Below, in pieces: positions 43,010-52,544 of a stretch of 64,000 nucleotides of DNA. Each line of letters opens with the position of its first letter. Positions within the stretch are counted from its first letter, which is position 1. Source of the stretch: Bacillus glycinifermentans (GTDB lineage: Bacteria > Bacillota > Bacilli > Bacillales > Bacillaceae); the NCBI RefSeq assembly GCF_001042475.2, contig NZ_LECW02000035.1:1-64000 (forward strand), given 5' to 3'. The position numbers and the translations under genes were made by a program. The notes beneath the pieces were generated by a model. The model searched no databases. It saw only the letters and a program-made list of their open reading frames with translations, and had not been told where the DNA came from.

Positions 43010-44383
43010 ATGGAGCATAAAGAAATCGCAAAAGAACTGTTGTCCAGGATCGGCGGCAGCGAAAACGTCATCGATATCAGCCACTGTACGACAAGGCTGC
43101 GTTTCAATGTCAAAGATGATACAAAAATAGATATTGCCTCTATCGAAGAGCTGGAGCACGTGCAAGGGACTTTTTTTAGGTACGGCTTATTTCAAATCAT
43201 TTTCGGAGCGGGTACCGTTAATAAAATCTACAAAGAAATGCTTCAATTATGTGAACCGGCTCCAATAGAGAAGGAGATAGAACCGCAATCTCGAATGAAT
43301 CATTTTACGAGATTTGCAAAAACATTGTCTGATATATTCGTCCCGATCATTCCGGCAATGGTCGCAAGCGGGCTGATCAAGGGGCTGATCGGGGTCCTCA
43401 AAGAATTTGGACTAAGCGCAGCGGACGTCCCGGCTATGAAAATGCTCGATATTTTTTCGAGTTCAGCATTTATCATTCTGCCTGTGCTGCTCGGATTCAG
43501 TGCGGCAAAGCAATTTGGTGCGAATCCGTATCTTGGAGCGGTCATCGGCGGTATTCTCACCCATCCGGATTTGCTCGATCCTTCATTGCTCGGCAGCAAA
43601 GCACTGCCAACCGTTAATGTTTTCGGGCTTGAAGTGCCATTGATCGGATACCAGGAGACGGTCATCCCGGTTCTGTTGTCCGTTTATATCATGAGCAGCA
43701 TTGAAAAGCTGCTGAAAAAAATCGTTCCCTGCTCTTTGGATTTGCTTGTCATTCCGTTTGTGACGGTGATGGTTACAGGATTTGCCGCACTGTTTATCAT
43801 GGGGCCTGTTTCTTTATTCATCGGCCATTTGATGAGTGAATGCCTCGGCTTTGTTTATCAATATGCGGGACCGGTTGCCGGACTGTTATTTGGCGGACTT
43901 TACTCATTGCTCGTCCTGAGCGGCCTGCATCACAGCTTTTATGTGATCGAAGCGTCGCTGCTTGCAGATCCCGAATACGGCGTCAATTTTTTGCTTCCGA
44001 TCTGGTCGATGGCCAACGTCGCTCAAGGGGGAGCCGGGCTTGCCGCATTTGTTAAAACGAAAAACGCCGATATCAAAAAGATTGCGATACCCGCCTCACT
44101 TACCGCCTTTCTCGGAATCGCCGAACCCGTGATGTTCGGCGTCAACCTAAAATATCTCAGGCCGTTTATCGGTGCAGCGATCGGCGGCGCGCTTGGCGGT
44201 GCATATGTGACCTTCGTCCACGTCGCCGCCAATTCATACGGGCTGACCGGCATTCCGATGATTTCGATCATTTTGCCGCTCGGAACCGCCAATCTCGTTC
44301 ATTACCTGATCGGTTTTGCGATTGCCGCGGTTTCTGCGTTCGTTGCGACGCTGTGTCTTGGCTTGAAAGAGGAAAAAGAATAG
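43010..44383 (+). CDS. PTS sugar permease EIIBC, glucose/beta-glucoside-sucrose superfamily
   Basis: The 457-residue protein has an N-terminal EIIB domain with the phosphorylated Cys in ISHCTTRLRFNVK (residue about 26), then a membrane EIIC domain (IPAMVASGLIKGLIGVLKEF; SGLHHSFYVIEASL; GIAEPVMFGVNLKYL). There is no EIIA, so it must borrow one. ATG 43010 has GAAGGAGGAG upstream. The leader carries a RAT, and a LicT-like gene follows. No phospho-glycosidase lies next to it, so the sugar is unclear; a sucrose- or beta-glucoside-type substrate is likeliest. Confidence 0.88.
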   Translation: MEHKEIAKELLSRIGGSENVIDISHCTTRLRFNVKDDTKIDIASIEELEHVQGTFFRYGLFQIIFGAGTVNKIYKEMLQLCEPAPIEKEIEPQSRMNHFTRFAKTLSDIFVPIIPAMVASGLIKGLIGVLKEFGLSAADVPAMKMLDIFSSSAFIILPVLLGFSAAKQFGANPYLGAVIGGILTHPDLLDPSLLGSKALPTVNVFGLEVPLIGYQETVIPVLLSVYIMSSIEKLLKKIVPCSLDLLVIPFVTVMVTGFAALFIMGPVSLFIGHLMSECLGFVYQYAGPVAGLLFGGLYSLLVLSGLHHSFYVIEASLLADPEYGVNFLLPIWSMANVAQGGAGLAAFVKTKNADIKKIAIPASLTAFLGIAEPVMFGVNLKYLRPFIGAAIGGALGGAYVTFVHVAANSYGLTGIPMISIILPLGTANLVHYLIGFAIAAVSAFVATLCLGLKEEKE

Positions 44384-44425
44384 TTCCGTTTTCATTACCA
44401 AAACAGGGATGAAAGGAAGGCAGCT

Positions 44426-45262
44426 ATGAAAATCAAGAAAATCTTAAATAACAACGCGCTGGTAGTGAAAGACCGTGATGAAGAAAAAATCGTACTGGGG
44501 TCCGGAATCGCCTTTCAGAAAAAGAAAAATGATGTCGTGGACAGGTCTAAAATCGAAAAAATCTTTGTCAAAAAAGATTCAACAGAGTACCTCCAGTTTG
44601 AGAATATATTAAAAACGCTCCCGGAGGATCACATTCAGATTGCAGAGGACATCATCTCTCATGCGGAAAAAGAGCTGGGGATTAAAATCCACGAGCGGAT
44701 CCATGTTGCTTTCTCAGACCACCTGTCGTTTGCGATTGAACGTCTGAGCAAAGGAATGGTCATCAAAAATCCGCTGCTTCATGAAGTCAAAGTCCTATAT
44801 ACGAAAGAATTCCAAATCGGACGCTGGGCGAAAGCGCTCATTAAAGAGAAGCTTCACATCGACATTCCCGAGGATGAAGTCGCAAACATCGCTTTACATA
44901 TACATACCGCCAAAACAAACGCCGGGGATATGACCAAAACGCTCGACCTTACGACGATGATCAGGGACATCATCAGAATCATCGAAAACAGGTTGAACAT
45001 CACGATCAAAGACGAAACGATTTCATATGAAAGGCTTGTCACGCATCTCCGCTTTGCGATTCAGCACGTCGAAGCGGGTGAGACCTTTTATGAACTTGAT
45101 AGTGACATGATGGACCTGATTAAAAAGAGGTTCAGACAAGCCTTTTTGTGCGCGCGCGAAATCGGGAAATTCGTCAAAAAAGAATACGGGTTTGAATTTC
45201 CGGAAAAGGAATTATGCTATATTTCAATGCATATTCAAAGGTTTTACCAGCGGTCGATTTAA
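44426..45262 (+). CDS. BglG/LicT-family transcription antiterminator
   Basis: The 278-residue protein has an N-terminal RNA-binding CAT domain ([35 protein letters not shown]) and two PRD domains: PRD1 with [19 protein letters not shown] and [12 protein letters not shown]2 with [15 protein letters not shown] and [11 protein letters not shown] histidines are phosphorylated by the cognate EIIB and by HPr. It surely acts on the RAT at 42794-42823 ahead of its own operon. The 3' end is overlapped antisense by the extended DJ-1 gene. Confidence 0.9.
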   Translation: MKIKKILNNNALVVKDRDEEKIVLGSGIAFQKKKNDVVDRSKIEKIFVKKDSTEYLQFENILKTLPEDHIQIAEDIISHAEKELGIKIHERIHVAFSDHLSFAIERLSKGMVIKNPLLHEVKVLYTKEFQIGRWAKALIKEKLHIDIPEDEVANIALHIHTAKTNAGDMTKTLDLTTMIRDIIRIIENRLNITIKDETISYERLVTHLRFAIQHVEAGETFYELDSDMMDLIKKRFRQAFLCAREIGKFVKKEYGFEFPEKELCYISMHIQRFYQRSI

Positions 45263-45851
45263 CATTATAAGAAAACACCGGCAGTCTGAGCCGGTGTTTT
45301 TTATTGGACGAGCATTCCTTTAGCAACTGCATCGGCTTTTCTTTGCCGTTTAACAATTCGGCCAGCTTTAAGGCGAACGGGATCGTCGTCGCAGGCCCGC
45401 GGGAGGTAATGATATTTCCGTCCATCACGACGTTTTCATCCGTGACGATGTCCGCTCCTGTAAGCTCCTTCTCAACGCCGGGGTAGCAGGTTGCTTTTTT
45501 GCCGCTGACAAGCCCCGTTTTTCCGAGCGTCATCGTCGCGGCGCAGATGGCGGCAACGTAAGTTCCGGATGCTGCGGCTTCTTTTAAAGTCTCATGCAGG
45601 GCATCATGCTCAAGCATTTTTTTGCTTCCCACGTTTCCTCCCGGCAGAATCAGCATGTCCGCTTCCCGAAAGTCGGCGTCGTCAAACATTTTGTCAGCTT
45701 CAACGACGATGCCGTGCCCGCCTTTGACGCTTCGTTCGGGATCGAGGGAGACGGTGACGGTTTCCACTTCTGCCCTCCGTAAAATATCGATCGTTGCAAT
45801 GGCTTCGATTTCTTCAAATCCGTCAATTAAAAAGACATATGCTTTTGTCAT
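45174..45851 (-). CDS. DJ-1/PfpI-family protein with frameshifted, extended C-terminus
   Basis: The 225-residue reading frame contains a full DJ-1 domain ([35 protein letters not shown], nucleophile Cys in [38 protein letters not shown]). After GKEK it diverges. Adding one base in the A run (plus-strand T run 45337-45340) restores [12 protein letters not shown] and a stop at 45301-45303, the normal family ending. As written, translation runs through the terminator and antisense to the antiterminator gene for about 45 extra residues. AAGGAGG precedes ATG 45851. The mutation may be real or a sequencing error. Confidence 0.75.
   Translation of the reverse strand: MTKAYVFLIDGFEEIEAIATIDILRRAEVETVTVSLDPERSVKGGHGIVVEADKMFDDADFREADMLILPGGNVGSKKMLEHDALHETLKEAAASGTYVAAICAATMTLGKTGLVSGKKATCYPGVEKELTGADIVTDENVVMDGNIITSRGPATTIPFALKLAELLNGKEKPMQLLKECSSNKKHRLRLPVFSYNVKSTAGKTFEYALKYSIIPFPEIQTRILF
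45272..45303. terminator. Bidirectional terminator between the antiterminator and DJ-1 genes
   Basis: An 11-pair stem (45272-45282 with 45290-45300) with A and T tracts. It lies outside the ancestral DJ-1 frame but inside the frameshifted one. Confidence 0.85.
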
Positions 45852-45915
45852 GGAATCGACCTCCTTAATCTCCATTCTAACGGCCAAAAAGTTTTTCTGG
45901 CAAATCATTCGTAGA

Positions 45916-45941
45916 CAAAACGAGACACGGGTCTCATTTTG
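45916..45941. promoter_or_regulatory. Palindrome upstream of the aco promoter, candidate AcoR enhancer site
   Basis: An 11-base arm at 45916-45926 mirrors 45931-45941 with one mismatch around ACGG. It lies about 60-80 bases upstream of the -24 element, a usual place for a sigma-54 activator site. A T-rich tail makes a terminator an alternative reading. Confidence 0.4.
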
Positions 45942-45998
45942 TTTCTTTTTTCGCCAGTCTCTTTGAGATCCATCTGCGGCGGAGCGGCTTTTTTATGT

Positions 45999-46014
45999 TG
46001 GCACGATTTTTGCT
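45999..46014 (+). promoter_or_regulatory. Sigma-54 (SigL) promoter of acoABCL
   Basis: TGGCAC (45999-46004), GATTT, TTGCT (46010-46014): a near-perfect -24/-12 element, 43 bases before the acoA start. Confidence 0.9.
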
Positions 46015-46056
46015 TAATAAAAAGTGAGCGATAAAAAGATAGGGAGGTTTTGTGTA

Positions 46057-47031
46057 ATGGTAGCGGCATTGACAAAGGAAAAAGCGGAATGGATGTACCA
46101 AAAAATGCTCGAAATCCGCAAATTCGAAGACAAGGTGCATGAGCTGTTCGCCCAGGGAATATTGCCGGGATTTGTCCACCTTTATGCTGGGGAAGAAGCG
46201 GTTGCGGTCGGCGTCTGCGCACATTTAAACGACAAAGACAGCATCACGAGCACGCACCGCGGTCACGGGCATTGCATCGCAAAAGGGTGCGACATCAAGG
46301 GAATGATGGCTGAGATCTACGGAAAAGCGACAGGGCTTTGCAAGGGCAAGGGAGGATCGATGCACATCGCAGACTTTGACAAAGGAATGCTCGGCGCAAA
46401 CGGGATTGTCGGCGGCGGTTTTCCGTTGGCCTGCGGTGCTGCTCTAACAGCCAAATATAAAGGCGAGAAAAATGTAAGCGTTTGCTTTTTCGGTGACGGC
46501 GCAAACAATCAAGGCACTTTCCACGAAGGGATCAATCTCGCCGCCATCTGGAAGCTGCCCGTTATCTTCGTCGCCGAAAATAACGGCTACGGTGAAGCGA
46601 CACCGTTTTCCTATGCGTCGAGCTGCACAGCGATCGCCGATCGTGCCGCGGGCTACGGGATTCCAGGCGTACAAGTGGATGGAAAAGACGTGATGGCCGT
46701 CTATCAAGCGGCCGAAGAGGCGGTAAAACGGGCGAAAAACGGCGAAGGACCGACATTAATCGAATGCATCACATATCGCAATTACGGCCATTTTGAAGGG
46801 GATGCCCAGCGCTACAAGACGAGCGAAGAAAAACTGGAGCATCAAGAAGAAAAAGATGCGATCTCTACTTTCAGACGCGAATTGCTGACAAGTCAGAAGC
46901 TGACTGAAGAGGAGCTTGACCGGATTGAAACATCTGTCGCAGAAGCGGTCGAGGAAGCGGTCGAGTTCAGCGAAAAAAGCCCGTATCCGGATCAAGCCGA
47001 ACTGCTGACAGACGTGTATGTTTCCTATTAA
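46057..47031 (+). CDS. acoA: Acetoin dehydrogenase E1 component, alpha subunit
   Basis: A 324-residue thiamine-diphosphate E1 alpha. The ThDP motif is FFGDGANNQGTFHEGINLAA through AENN, and THRGHGHCIAKG and GKGGSMHIAD are the phosphorylation-loop region typical of E1 alpha. With AcoB it cleaves acetoin to acetaldehyde and hydroxyethyl-ThDP. ATG 46057 has GGGAGG upstream; the frame is open for 11 codons before it. First gene of acoABCL. Confidence 0.95.
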   Translation: MVAALTKEKAEWMYQKMLEIRKFEDKVHELFAQGILPGFVHLYAGEEAVAVGVCAHLNDKDSITSTHRGHGHCIAKGCDIKGMMAEIYGKATGLCKGKGGSMHIADFDKGMLGANGIVGGGFPLACGAALTAKYKGEKNVSVCFFGDGANNQGTFHEGINLAAIWKLPVIFVAENNGYGEATPFSYASSCTAIADRAAGYGIPGVQVDGKDVMAVYQAAEEAVKRAKNGEGPTLIECITYRNYGHFEGDAQRYKTSEEKLEHQEEKDAISTFRRELLTSQKLTEEELDRIETSVAEAVEEAVEFSEKSPYPDQAELLTDVYVSY

Positions 47032-47056
47032 TCGATTCAAAAGGGGGAATTGAAAA

Positions 47057-48091
47057 ATGGCGAGAGTATTAAGCGTGTCCGGCGCGCTCAATGAAGCGAT
47101 CAAACTGGCGATGAGAAAAGACGCCGATGTCATTTTAATGGGGGAAGACGTTGCCGGCGGTGCAAACGTCGATCACCTGCAGGATGATGAAGCATGGGGC
47201 GGCGTGCTTGGCGTGACAAAGGGGCTCGTTCAGGAATTCGGAAGGGAGCGGGTCCTCGATACGCCGATCAGTGAAGCAGGGTATATCGGCGCCGCAATGG
47301 CTGCCGCTTCAACGGGTCTCAGGCCGATCGCCGAATTGATGTTCAATGATTTTATCGGCAGCTGTTTGGACCAGGTGCTGAATCAAGGTGCGAAGTTCCG
47401 CTATATGTTCGGCGGAAAAGCGGAGGTGCCGGTAACGATCAGAACGACGTACGGGGCGGGCTTCAGAGCGGCTGCTCAGCATTCGCAAAGCCTGTATGCC
47501 CTTTTTACAAGCATTCCGGGGCTGAAAGTGGTCGTGCCTTCTGCGCCTTATGATGCCAAAGGCTTGCTGCTCGCGGCGATTGAAGATCCAGATCCCGTCA
47601 TCTTCTTTGAAGACAAAACATTATACAACATGACCGGCGACGTCCCTGAAGGTTATTACACGCTTCCGATCGGCAAGGCGGATGTGAAGCGGGAAGGTTC
47701 TGACGTGACGATCTTCGCTGTCGGCAAACAGGTCAACACGGCTTTAGAAGCAGCGGAACAGCTTGCGGCCCGGGGAATCGAGGCGGAAGTCCTTGATCCG
47801 CGCAGCTTGTCGCCGCTTGATGAAGAGGCGATTCTCGCTTCAGTGGAAAAAACAAACCGGCTCGTGATCGTTGATGAAGCGAATCCGAGGTGCGGCATCG
47901 CCGCGGATATCGCCTCACTGGTCGCAGATAAGGGATTTGATTTGCTGGACGCCCCGATCAAAAAGGTGACGGCGCCGCACACACCTGTCCCGTTTTCGCC
48001 GCCGCTTGAAGACATCTATCTCCCGACGCCTGACAAGGTCATGAACACCGTTTTGGAGCTTGTGGGAGAGACGTCATCTCAAGGCGTGTGA
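47057..48091 (+). CDS. acoB: Acetoin dehydrogenase E1 component, beta subunit
   Basis: A 344-residue E1 beta with VILMGEDVAGGANVDHLQDD at the ThDP glutamate, DTPISEAGYIGAAMAAA, and the C-terminal transketolase domain (VDEANPRCGIAADIAS). It forms the heterotetramer with AcoA. AAAAGGGGG precedes the ATG, 25 bases after acoA. Confidence 0.95.
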   Translation: MARVLSVSGALNEAIKLAMRKDADVILMGEDVAGGANVDHLQDDEAWGGVLGVTKGLVQEFGRERVLDTPISEAGYIGAAMAAASTGLRPIAELMFNDFIGSCLDQVLNQGAKFRYMFGGKAEVPVTIRTTYGAGFRAAAQHSQSLYALFTSIPGLKVVVPSAPYDAKGLLLAAIEDPDPVIFFEDKTLYNMTGDVPEGYYTLPIGKADVKREGSDVTIFAVGKQVNTALEAAEQLAARGIEAEVLDPRSLSPLDEEAILASVEKTNRLVIVDEANPRCGIAADIASLVADKGFDLLDAPIKKVTAPHTPVPFSPPLEDIYLPTPDKVMNTVLELVGETSSQGV

Positions 48092-48115
48092 CATTAAGAA
48101 AGGAGAGAGAAAAAT

Positions 48116-49234
48116 ATGGCCGTCGAAGTTGTCATGCCAAAGCTTGGAATGTCAATGAAAGAAGGTATCGTGTCCGCCTGGAATAAAAAAGCCGGGGAAT
48201 TTGTTGAAAAAGGAGAAAGCATCGCAAGCATCAACTCTGAAAAGATCGAAATGGACATCGAGTCTCCGGCAAAAGGGACCGTTTTAGAAATTAAAGTGCC
48301 TGAAGGAGAAGGCGTGCCGCCGGGAACCGTCATCTGCTGTATCGGCGATGAAAGCGAAAAGGCTCCGAAAGAAAAACAACCGAAACCGGCGGGAGAACGC
48401 CTGAAAATTTCTCCAGCCGCCCGTAAAATCGCTGAAGGCGCAAACGTGGACATTCATTCGATCCAGGGAACTGGACCGGGCGGAAGGATTACGAAGGCTG
48501 ATGTTTTAAAGGCGCTTCCTGAGGAGCCGAAAACACAGCCGGCCGAAAATGATCAGCAGTTTGTGAGCACGATGAGGAAGACGATCGCCGCAAGGATGAC
48601 GGAAAGCCTGCAAAACAGCGCACAGCTTACCATCACGATGAAAGCCGATGTAACGAAGCTGACCGTCCTGCAGCATCAGCTTAATGAAACGGCCAAAACA
48701 AAATATGATACGAAGCTGACGATGACCGATTTTGCCGCAAGGGCGGCGACGCTTTCGCTATTGGAGCACCCTGAGATGAACAGCTCATATCAAGACGAAA
48801 GGCTTTCGGTTTATGAACACGTCCATCTAGGAATTGCGGCCGCATTGGACGGCGGTTTGGCGGTTCCCGTCATCCGCCATGCCGAGCGCCTACCATTAAT
48901 CGAACTGGCCAAAAAAATAAAATGGTACGCTGAGAAAGCGCGCGAAGGCCGGCTTCTTCACGATGAGATTGAAGGTTCAACATTTACGATCACAAACCTG
49001 GGGGCATACGGAGTTGAGCATTTCACACCGATCTTGAATCCGCCTGAGGCGGGAATCCTCGGAATCGGCCGGATGTACGAAACGCCCGTTTACAAGGAAG
49101 GGGAATTGTGCAAAAGCGATATTCTTCCGCTGAGCCTGACGTTTGATCATCGAGCGCTCGACGGGGCGCCGGCCGCGGCGTTTCTGTCAACCGTAAAAAC
49201 GTATTTGGAAAACCCGGCATCGATTCTTTTATAG
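48116..49234 (+). CDS. acoC: Acetoin dehydrogenase E2, dihydrolipoamide acetyltransferase
   Basis: The 372-residue protein has a lipoyl domain at residues 1-80 (lipoyl Lys in INSEKIEMDIES), a peripheral subunit-binding domain at about 100-140 (KISPAARKIAEG, GTGPGGRITKADVL), and a catalytic domain ending in the active-site LTFDHRALDGAPAAAFL. It transfers the acetyl unit to CoA. AGGAGAG precedes the ATG. Confidence 0.95.
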   Translation: MAVEVVMPKLGMSMKEGIVSAWNKKAGEFVEKGESIASINSEKIEMDIESPAKGTVLEIKVPEGEGVPPGTVICCIGDESEKAPKEKQPKPAGERLKISPAARKIAEGANVDIHSIQGTGPGGRITKADVLKALPEEPKTQPAENDQQFVSTMRKTIAARMTESLQNSAQLTITMKADVTKLTVLQHQLNETAKTKYDTKLTMTDFAARAATLSLLEHPEMNSSYQDERLSVYEHVHLGIAAALDGGLAVPVIRHAERLPLIELAKKIKWYAEKAREGRLLHDEIEGSTFTITNLGAYGVEHFTPILNPPEAGILGIGRMYETPVYKEGELCKSDILPLSLTFDHRALDGAPAAAFLSTVKTYLENPASILL

Positions 49235-49249
49235 AAAGAAGGTGAAAAC

Positions 49250-50617
49250 ATGACCCTCGCCATTATCGGAGGAGGACCGGGAGGATATGTGGCGGCGATT
49301 ACCGCCGCCCGCCTCGGCAGGGAAGTCATATTGATTGACCGCGGGCCATTGGGAGGGACGTGTCTGAACGAAGGCTGCATTCCGACAAAAGCGCTGCTTG
49401 AAAGCGCGGATTTGTATGAGAAAATCAAGGCGGCCAATGAGTTCGGCATTGATCTGCCCCAAGAAGGAGCCGTCATTCGATGGCAGGCCGTTCAGAAGCG
49501 AAAAACGGCGATCGTCCGAAAGCTTTTAGGAGGCATCACCTATTTAATGAACAAAAACAGGATCAAGGTGCTGAACGGAAAAGCGTCTTTTCTCTCTGAA
49601 CGTGACATTCTCGTGGAAGGAGAAGGGAAGAGGGAGGTCGTCAAAGCCGATCAAGCGATCATCGCGTCAGGTTCTGAACCGGCGGAGCTGCCGTTCGCCC
49701 CTCTTGACGGGAAGTGGATCATCCATAGCGGCGATGCCATGGCGCTTCCGTCCATTCCCGACTCGATTTTCATCATCGGAGGAGGCATCATCGGCTGCGA
49801 ATTCGCGAGCATTTTCAGCAGAATGGGCGCTAAAGTCGTCATCGCTGAGAAAGCCGGGCAGATTCTGCCTGAAGAGGACCCTGACATCGCCGCATTTTTG
49901 CGCAGCAAGCTGGAACAATCCGGAGTCGACGTCATGACATCCGTATCTGTTGAACGGCTTGATCACATTCAGAAGAAAGCCTTTTTGAACAATGGAGTAG
50001 AAATCGGTGCGGACGTTTGTTTAACCGCGATTGGCCGGAAGCCGAGGGTGTCGGATTTAAACCTTGATCATATCGGAATTCAATATGACAGCAGGGGCAT
50101 TTACGTTAATCAGCATATGCAAACGAACCTTCCGCACATCTACGCCTGCGGTGATGTAACGGGAGGCGTACAGCTTGCACACGCGGCTTTTCACGAAGGA
50201 AAAATCGCCGCTTCCCACGCCTCGGGCAAAGACGTGCAGGCAAGCGGCGAGATCATCCCGCGCTGCATCTATACTTCACCTGAAATCGCCGGCGTCGGAC
50301 TGAATGAAAAGATAGCAAGGGAACGATATGGCGATATTCGGGTGGGAGAGTTTTCGTTTTCCGCGAATGGGAAAGCGCTCATCTTACACGAGCCTGTCGG
50401 CAAGGTGAAAATCATCACGGAGCCGGAATATAACGAGATCGTCGGCGTGTCTATCATCGGGCCGAATGCCACCGAACTGATCGGGCAGGCATCCATTATG
50501 ATGCATGCCGAGATGACGGCTGACGCAATGGAGAATTTGATCGCTGCACATCCGACTCTTTCAGAAACGATTCACGAAGCATTGCTGCAAACCACGGGGC
50601 AGGCCGTCCATTGCTGA
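49250..50617 (+). CDS. acoL: Acetoin dehydrogenase E3, dihydrolipoamide dehydrogenase
   Basis: The 455-residue FAD/NAD enzyme has IIGGGPGGYVAAITAARLG (FAD), the redox disulfide GGTCLNEGCIPTKALL, a second Rossmann (FIIGGGIIGCEFASIF), IYACGDVTGG, and the His-Glu dyad AHPTLSETIHEA. It reoxidises the E2 lipoyl group. It ends just before the acoR promoter, with no terminator seen. Confidence 0.95.
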   Translation: MTLAIIGGGPGGYVAAITAARLGREVILIDRGPLGGTCLNEGCIPTKALLESADLYEKIKAANEFGIDLPQEGAVIRWQAVQKRKTAIVRKLLGGITYLMNKNRIKVLNGKASFLSERDILVEGEGKREVVKADQAIIASGSEPAELPFAPLDGKWIIHSGDAMALPSIPDSIFIIGGGIIGCEFASIFSRMGAKVVIAEKAGQILPEEDPDIAAFLRSKLEQSGVDVMTSVSVERLDHIQKKAFLNNGVEIGADVCLTAIGRKPRVSDLNLDHIGIQYDSRGIYVNQHMQTNLPHIYACGDVTGGVQLAHAAFHEGKIAASHASGKDVQASGEIIPRCIYTSPEIAGVGLNEKIARERYGDIRVGEFSFSANGKALILHEPVGKVKIITEPEYNEIVGVSIIGPNATELIGQASIMMHAEMTADAMENLIAAHPTLSETIHEALLQTTGQAVHC

Positions 50618-50636
50618 TGCGTCTAAAAAAGCAATG

Positions 50637-50665
50637 TTGAAAGCGCTTTTATAATTCTCTATAAT
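50637..50665 (+). promoter_or_regulatory. Sigma-A promoter of acoR overlapped by a cre site
   Basis: TTGAAA (50637-50642), 17 bases, TATAAT (50660-50665). TGAAAGCGCTTTTA at 50638-50651 matches the CcpA consensus TGWAANCGNTNWCA at all but one base and covers the -35. CcpA should therefore repress acoR on glucose, as known in B. subtilis. Confidence 0.8.
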
Positions 50666-50693
50666 GAGAAAAAAGCCCTTAGGAGAGGATGGA

Positions 50694-52544
50694 ATGAATC
50701 CGACGCCCTGCTATTTAAATACGTGGAAGCGCTTCGTTCAGGAGGGGCTGCTTGACGGGTCCCGCCTGAACAAAAGAGTCATGGAATCATGGTACCGCTG
50801 TAAAAATGCAAATGTGAATCCGTATTTAGATAAAGGACGGTCAATATTGCAAAAGGATTTGTTCAACGCTCAAAAACAGAAGCATTCCGAATTTTTTGAT
50901 GCCGCCCTGCCTTATTTGAAAAAGATCAGCCTTGAATTGGAAGAATCGGAAATGATGGCTCTTCTCATCGATGGAGAAGGCTATGTGCTAAGCTTGGCGG
51001 GAAGCCAAAGAACGCTTGAAGAAGCGGGAAAAATCAATTTTGTCGAAGGGGTGTGCTGGACAGAAACGGAAGTCGGCACAAACGCAATCGGTACGGCGCT
51101 TGAAATCGGCGAGGCCGTCACGATTAACGGAACGGAGCATTACTCCGTCGCCTCCCATCAATGGAGCTGTTCAGCCGCCCCGATCCGGCATGAGGACGGA
51201 ACGATCTTAGGCGTCATTGACATTTCCTGTCTCGCGGACAGGCGGCACCCTTTTATGCTCGGCATGGCAGCGACCGCGGCCCATGCCATTGAACGCGAAA
51301 TCAATGTCCGCTCGAAACGAAAAGAAATGGAACTCGTCAACCGTTGTCTTGAGATCATCGATTCTGATGAACCGTTCGTCGTCTGCAATGATAAAAAAGC
51401 GATCGTTTCAGCAAGCAAGCCGGTGCGCGAGCGTTTTTCAGACTGGCGCGGCTTGAATGTCAATGAATTGCTTAGCCGAGGGTGTTACACCCGTGAGGAA
51501 CAGAAAGTTGTCTCAGACATAAACGGAGAGCCGCTCGGAACCTCAATCTCATTGAGAGAAGCCCCGCGAAAAGAACATGCCGGAACATTTTTATCCTATT
51601 TCAGCTATAGAGGAGCCGCAGGAACAAGCGAGATATTTCAAAAGGCGCTCAACGAAATGAAAATGGCAGCAAATACGGATGCCAACGTATACATATGGGG
51701 GGAAACAGGTTCTGGAAAAGAACTGGCGGCAAGGGCGATCCATGAGGGGAGCGCCAGAAGAAACGGCCCTTTTATTGCCGTGAATTGCGGCGCCATTCCT
51801 GAAAGCTTAATGGAAAGCGAACTGTTCGGCTATGCGGAAGGCGCGTTCACCGGGGCGAAACGCCGCGGCTCAAAAGGGAAATTTGAGCAGGCTGACAAAG
51901 GAACGATCTTCTTGGATGAAATCGGCGAAATCCCCCATGCGATGCAAGTTGCGCTGTTAAGGATCATCGAGGAGCGAAAGGTCACCCCGATCGGCGGCAC
52001 TCATGACATTCCTTTAGACATCAGAATCATTTCCGCAACCCATCGCGATATTACCGAGCTTTTACGAAAAGGGAAGATTCGCAAAGATTTGTATTACCGC
52101 CTTCATGTCTACCCCGTCAACATTCCGCCGCTGAGAGAACGGAAAGAAGATATTCCCGATTTGTTCACCCATTACAAAAAGAAGCATCAGTGGAATGCCG
52201 AATGTCCCGATCATTTTTTTCGGCGGCTTGAAGAATACCATTGGCCTGGAAACATTCGTGAACTTTTCAATGTTTTTGAACGTCTGAGAGTGTTGTTTCC
52301 ATCCGGCGGGATGATCTGCGAGGCCGATTATGAACCGGTCCTGGGCGCGCTCGATTGGCAAAGTTCAGGATCGCCTGCCGCAGATCACTGTTCAAGTGCG
52401 CCGCTTACATTCAGGGAGCATATCCAAAAACATACGATGATGGAGGCTTTGCAAAAAACGAAAGGCAATGTGACAAAGGCCGCAAAGCTGGCAGGCATTC
52501 CGAGAAGCACGTTCTACAAGCGCCTGCAAAAGTATAATTTATAG
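50694..52544 (+). CDS. acoR: Sigma-54-dependent activator of acetoin catabolism
   Basis: The 616-residue protein has an N-terminal sensor with GAF-type segment (about 60-200), a central AAA+ domain (Walker A GETGSGKE, sigma-54-contact loop GAFTGAK, Walker B IFLDEIGEI), and a C-terminal Fis helix-turn-helix (GNVTKAAKLAGIPRSTFYKR). It activates the acoA sigma-54 promoter in response to acetoin. ATG 50694 has AGGAGAGG upstream. Its stop touches the convergent yfjF. Confidence 0.95.
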   Translation: MNPTPCYLNTWKRFVQEGLLDGSRLNKRVMESWYRCKNANVNPYLDKGRSILQKDLFNAQKQKHSEFFDAALPYLKKISLELEESEMMALLIDGEGYVLSLAGSQRTLEEAGKINFVEGVCWTETEVGTNAIGTALEIGEAVTINGTEHYSVASHQWSCSAAPIRHEDGTILGVIDISCLADRRHPFMLGMAATAAHAIEREINVRSKRKEMELVNRCLEIIDSDEPFVVCNDKKAIVSASKPVRERFSDWRGLNVNELLSRGCYTREEQKVVSDINGEPLGTSISLREAPRKEHAGTFLSYFSYRGAAGTSEIFQKALNEMKMAANTDANVYIWGETGSGKELAARAIHEGSARRNGPFIAVNCGAIPESLMESELFGYAEGAFTGAKRRGSKGKFEQADKGTIFLDEIGEIPHAMQVALLRIIEERKVTPIGGTHDIPLDIRIISATHRDITELLRKGKIRKDLYYRLHVYPVNIPPLRERKEDIPDLFTHYKKKHQWNAECPDHFFRRLEEYHWPGNIRELFNVFERLRVLFPSGGMICEADYEPVLGALDWQSSGSPAADHCSSAPLTFREHIQKHTMMEALQKTKGNVTKAAKLAGIPRSTFYKRLQKYNL

